This document shows positions 16,985 to 20,728 of a DNA stretch of 20,728 nucleotides, in pieces. The notes below the pieces were generated by a model. That model saw nothing but the letters and a program-made list of their open reading frames with translations. It did not search any database and was not told the origin of the DNA. Numbering within the stretch: the stretch's first letter is position 1; each line of letters opens with the position of its first letter. The stretch is from positions 1-20,728 of the forward strand of contig MU657476.1 of the NCBI GenBank assembly GCA_026770575.1. The letters run 5' to 3'. Position numbers and translations under genes: made by a program. This stretch comes from Pelagophyceae sp. CCMP2097 (taxonomy: Eukaryota; Sar; Pelagophyceae).

Positions 16985-19900
16985 TTAGAGCGACCATCTG
17001 TCGCGTTGTTCCTGGTAATGCTGCTGCGGCGGGAAGTGGTACTGTTGCGGGTGGTAGTACGGGTGCTCCTGGTATTGCTGTTGCGGCTGTTGCGGCTGGC
17101 CGTAGTACGGGTGGTACGGCGCCTCGCGCGGGTAATCGTCGCGCGCGTCGTGGTAGTGGTCGCGCGCGTCCTGAGAGTCGCGCGGGTCCCGGTGCGAGTC
17201 GCGCTCGTCCGGATGAAAGTCGCGTGGGTCCAGGTACTGCGGCTGCGCGTAGCCCGAGGGGTGCGCGCGGTAGGCCGGCGGGAAGCCCGAGGTCGCGTAC
17301 GCCTGGGGTTCGTCGAAGCGCCGACGCTGGCCGTGCGCGCCAGAGGGCGGGCTGGGCGACGCCGCGCGCGGCGACCGCGCCGACGTGGCGCCGCCGCGGG
17401 CCGTGCGGGTGCCCGCCGCGCTCACGCGCGCCGGCGCCCTGGCCGCGTCCGCCGCCGGGTGCAGGTCCCACTTCGTCGCCGAGCCGCGCGGCGGCGACGC
17501 CCACTGCGCCGACCGCGGCGACGGCGTCGGCGACGTCCGCAGGCGCTTCTTCGCCAACTCGACCTTGAGCGCGTTTGCGTTTTTCGGCGCCGGCGGCACC
17601 CAGCTTGTCGACGTTTTGACTTTGACGTCCTCGACGACTTCGCCCTCTTCGCCCTCTTCGCTCGGCGGCGCCTTTGGCCTCTTCGCCGGCGGCGGCGCCG
17701 CGGGCGGCGCCTTGTGCTTCGCCTTTTTTTGCGACGCCTCGGCCTGCTTCCGAGCAACGTGCTGGCAATTCTTGCACGTCGGCGCCTCGGCTGGCCACTG
17801 CGAAGTCGTGAACATCATGCGGACCTGCGCCACGCCGCAGGCGCAGCACATCTGCGTCTCCGGGCCCTTCTTGGCCTTGGCGGCGGCCGCGGGCGCGGTG
17901 GCCGTGGGCGCGGCGGCCTTTGGGGTGGTCGTGGGCGCGGCGGCCGTGGGCGCGGCCGTCATGGGCGCGACGGCGGGCGCGGCGGCGGCCTTCTTGGCGG
18001 CCTTTGCGGCCTTTGCCATTTCCGCCTTTGTGGCGACCCTCTCGGCGGCCTTTTCCTTCTTCAACGCCTTTTGCGCGGCGGCGGGCGCGGCCGCCGCGGC
18101 GTCGAGGACCTTCCAGGCGGCCTTGGCGCCCGGCGTCGGCGCGAGGCGGAGCGGCAGGCGCGCGGCGCCGCAGAGCCACGGCTGCCGTTGGCCGTCGAGG
18201 ACCGGCTCCGCCGTTTTCTGGAAGACGACGGTCTGCACGCCGTCGGCGCGGTCCGCGGCGACGCGCGCCAGCACCGCCGGCGCGCGGCTCTGGGCGCCGG
18301 GGGAGCCTTTGTGGAGGCGCCAGACGGCGACGTGCGGCCGCGCGGGCCCCGCGCCGGCGGGCGGCCACTCTGGGAAGAGTTCGAGGTAGCGCGCGTGCGT
18401 CGTGCAGAGAACACGTGCCGCCGCCGTGGCAAAGTGCCGCCGCTGCGACTCGACGCGGCTCGCCTCGCCGAACATGCCCAGACGCAGGCACTGGTTGGAG
18501 AAGCTCCTGCGCAGCGCGCCGTGGACGAGCCGCGTGTCCTCGTTGCCGGGCGAGAGCACGGCCAGCCACGAATCCGGTTCGCCCAAAAACGCCGGGCTCG
18601 CCACCCACGCCTGCACGACCCTACACGAGCTCTCGAAGACACGCCGAGGCTCCAAAGTGCACTCGCCTGATGAGCAGCGCGGCGTCGGCCTCGGCCGCGT
18701 CGCCAAAGTCGTCGCTTTCGAACACAATGTCGCGGCGGGCGAGGACGACGTGGCACACCTTGTCGCACGTCCCGCGGTCCAGGCCGCCGCGCGCGCTCGT
18801 CGCGGCGAACTCGGTGACGACGTCGCCTTCCTGCAAAGCGCCGAGGACGCGCGCGAAAGTGCCGTCCGAGGCGTCCGCCGGGGCCTCGCCGGTGGCCCCG
18901 GGGGGCGCGGTCCGCGGCGGCGCGGCCTCGTACGCCGCGGCCGCGGCCCGCGGCGGCGTGGCCTGGCGGAGGAGGCCTGCGTAGTGGGCTGCCTTTTCCG
19001 GCGAGACGTGGCCGTCGTAGACCTTGTCGTGCACCCTCGCGCAGCGGACGCCGCCGGCCTCGCAGACGAAGCGGATCTGCGCGCGGAACTGGCCCTTGAA
19101 CGCGTTGGGCTCGAGGTCGACGCCCGCGCAGCCCTGGGCAAAGAAGACGCCGAGCATTTCCTTTGTGCTGTAGTCGTAGCAGAAGAGCAGCGTCTCCTCG
19201 GAGATGCGCTTCATCGACTCGAGCTTGTACGTCGACCTGCGCGCAGCGTCCCGCGGCGCGGGGGGGCGATGCGGCGCGCCCAAAAGGACGCGGCGAAAGC
19301 TCACGAGGCAAAAACCTGCATCTGGAGCACGTCGCCTACACAAAAGCTCGCATGCGCCGCCTCGCCCCCTGCCCGCGGGCGCCATCCATCGAGTAAGACA
19401 AAGCTCGTCGGCGCGGAGACGGGCGAGGTCCGCATAGGGCCCGTATAGGGCCCGTATAGGCCCCGGTATAGAGGCTTCGGTAAAAGTTGTGCGACGCCGG
19501 GCGCTACTGCGAGTGTCGGAATTGCACAGGAAGACGAACCCCCCCGGGCCGGGCCGCGAGCGCCGCGCCGCGGCCGGCGAGGTGGCCACGTGGCCGGGCG
19601 CCGGGGCGACGGACGGCGCCGCCGAGCGCTTCGCGGGCGGTATCGGCGACGCCGAGCGGCTCGGCAGCGGCCGGCTCGGCACCCCGCGGCTCTGCGGCGC
19701 CGGCGACGCCGCCGTGTGCGGCGCTGGCGACGCCGCCATGTGCAGCGCGGCGCGAACGGCCGCGTCGCCGGTGGGCGGAGGCGTCTGCCGGCGCGCCGGC
19801 GCGCCGTAGCTGCCCGCCGCGGCGCCGTCGTTGGTGGCCGCCGAGAATCCTTCGTTGGTGGCCACCGCAGCGCCGTCGTTGGTGCCCGCAACGGCGCCGT

Positions 19901-20147
19901 TGGTGCCCCGCGGCGTGCCGCCGGCGCAGAAGAAGATTCCGCTGGCGCTCTTGGCGTCTGGCCCGACGGTGAGCTGGCCCCGCCAGTTTCCCGGGGGGCC
20001 GACCGTCTGCGTCAGGATCATGTGCGTCTTCGCGTAGACCTCGCGCAGCGCCAAGCTCAGCACCAGCGTGTCGCGCTCCTCCGCCGCGCTCATCGCAGAG
20101 GCCTTACCCGATGGAGCAACGCCGTTCAGCTGCGCCTTCTCGCCCAC
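16985..20147 (-). CDS. DCD-domain protein with zinc-binding and low-complexity tail (3 exons)
   Basis: Host gene, read leftward. I infer exons 20147-19508, 19315-18663 and 18610-16985. Intron 1 (192 nt, GTAGCG...TGCAG, phase 1) restores the domain: GGFVFLCNSDTR joins SFCLVSFRRVLLGAP, then YKLESMKRI, FCYDYSTKEMLGVFFAQG and FKGQFRAQIRF, the hallmarks of a DCD (development and cell death) domain. Intron 2 (52 nt, GTGCAC...GTGCAG, phase 0) is needed to change frame. Downstream come an unrecognised conserved-looking part (SWLAVLSPGNEDTRLVHGAL), an Ala/Lys-rich region, a four-Cys cluster (MCCACG...CKNC) spaced like Stc1-type zinc-binding domains, and a Tyr/Asp/Gln/His-rich end. DCD proteins are linked to stress responses in plants; the role here is unknown. 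Start 20147 or Met 20093. Long open frames on the other strand and frames are GC shadows. Confidence 0.65.
19434..19467. repeat. ATAGGGCCCGT tandem repeat inside an intron
   Basis: Three units of 11-12 bp (ATAGGGCCCGT, ATAGGGCCCGT, ATAGGCCCCGGT) lie within inferred intron 1 of the DCD gene. The GGGCCC core is palindromic. Confidence 0.8.
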
Positions 20148-20379
20148 GACGCGCGGATCCGGCTTTTAGCGGGACTCTAGAGAGCTCAACGGGAGATAGG
20201 GGTCGCCGGGCTTCGGGGCTGGTGGATACTGCAAAGTCGGCACGGGATCGGGCGTTGCTGGCCAGCTGTTTACAAACGCGACGCCCGCTGAAGGGCTCGC
20301 TGCGCTCTGTGAGAAATTCGATCACACGTTTCGGCGAGCCACTTAGGGGCGTGCCGGGCCCGGACTCTCGCGGCCGCCG

Positions 20380-20728
20380 GGGGGAGACACCCCGGACCCC
20401 CCCGTCCACGCCCTGCTCTTCTACGACACGCGCCGCGTAAGCCATTCTCCGGACCCCCCCTACTCACTGTCATTGCTCGTCCACGCCCTGCTCTTCCAGG
20501 ACGCGCGTCGCGTAAGCCATTCCCCCGGACCCCCTCTTGGATCAAGTGGTTATCTCACCCCCTTAAACTCCTTACCCGCTTTCAAATCATCGGCTTGCTT
20601 GTATCGGCTCGGTCGGCGAGGCGCGCCGCTTGGGAGCTCGTCGGCGCCGGACTGTCGCTGGTGCCGGGGGGGAGACCCCCCGGACCCCCCTTTAACTTCT
20701 TACCCGCTTTCATCAAATCCTCGCTTGC
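20380..20728. repeat. Dispersed GGGGGAGAC-CCCCCGGACC motif and CTTACCCGCTTTCA pairs
   Basis: GGGGGAGACACCCCGGACCC (about 20380) and GGGGGGAGACCCCCCGGACC (about 20666) are near copies, each able to fold on itself. CTTACCCGCTTTCA also occurs twice (about 20571 and 20699), each followed by a related AT(C)AAATC...TTGC tail. They look like a small host repeat family. Confidence 0.65.
20404..20553. repeat. 75-bp tandem repeat, two units
   Basis: Units begin at 20404 and 20479 with GTCCACGCCCTGCTCTTC and share CGCGTAAGCCATTC and a CCCGGACCCCC tract. They lie upstream of the DCD gene in a region (20148-20728) with no convincing gene. Confidence 0.8.

Noticed and set aside
16938..18608. A 556-codon open frame and several other long overlapping frames on both strands
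   Set aside because: The DNA is very GC-rich, so stops are rare in all frames. The rejected frames are Arg/Ala-rich without domains, while the chosen one carries a DCD domain, Cys cluster and varied composition.

Overview
The window reads as a GC-rich nuclear genome of a eukaryotic microalga that carries an AT-rich, decayed, integrated DNA virus. Both flanks (about 1-2350 and about 15900-20728) are GC-rich and hold intron-containing, alanine/arginine-rich genes typical of a small-genome alga, possibly a stramenopile; this assignment is tentative. The introns I can place are short, and two of three start with GTGC. Between the flanks lies about 13.5 kb of AT-rich DNA with a different gene style and many broken reading frames.

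Region by region. (1) 1-1790: two diverged copies of a host repeat, each carrying a long hairpin. The loops and flanks of the two hairpins resemble each other, but the inner stems have different sequences that are nevertheless self-complementary. (2) 1775-2383 (-): a possible host exon with a signal-like hydrophobic stretch. (3) About 2360-3200: the left end of the viral element, with a short G-rich tandem array and a 290-bp tandem duplication whose units each carry an inverted GGTCGAT array. (4) 3245-12782: mostly plus-strand viral genes. These are an AT-hook peptide, unknown genes, a Lys-rich/acidic protein, an A32-type packaging ATPase, an unknown acidic protein, a minus-strand class-3 lipase, a minor capsid (penton-like) candidate, two very small proteins, a major capsid candidate cut short, and two paralogous fibre genes. 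(5) 12917-15441 (-): a tyrosine recombinase, a 46-residue ORF and an SF3 (D5-like) helicase that stops at the edge of the AT-rich block. (6) 15442-16053: repeats and no gene. (7) 16054-20147 (-): two host genes, an EF-hand protein with a C-terminal membrane segment and a large DCD-domain protein with a zinc-binding, low-complexity tail.

The set of packaging ATPase, jelly-roll capsid candidates, SF3 helicase, tyrosine recombinase, lipase and fibres, with no DNA polymerase B and no protease seen, fits a polinton-like virus (PLV) of a protist better than a virophage or a classical Polinton. The recombinase explains how it could have integrated. Almost every gene longer than 60 codons has in-frame stops (TAA, TAG and TGA) and/or frameshifts, so the copy looks dead. 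Some breaks sit in 9-12 nt A/T runs, so a share could be sequence error. All calls come from reading the sequence and its translation; no database search was possible.
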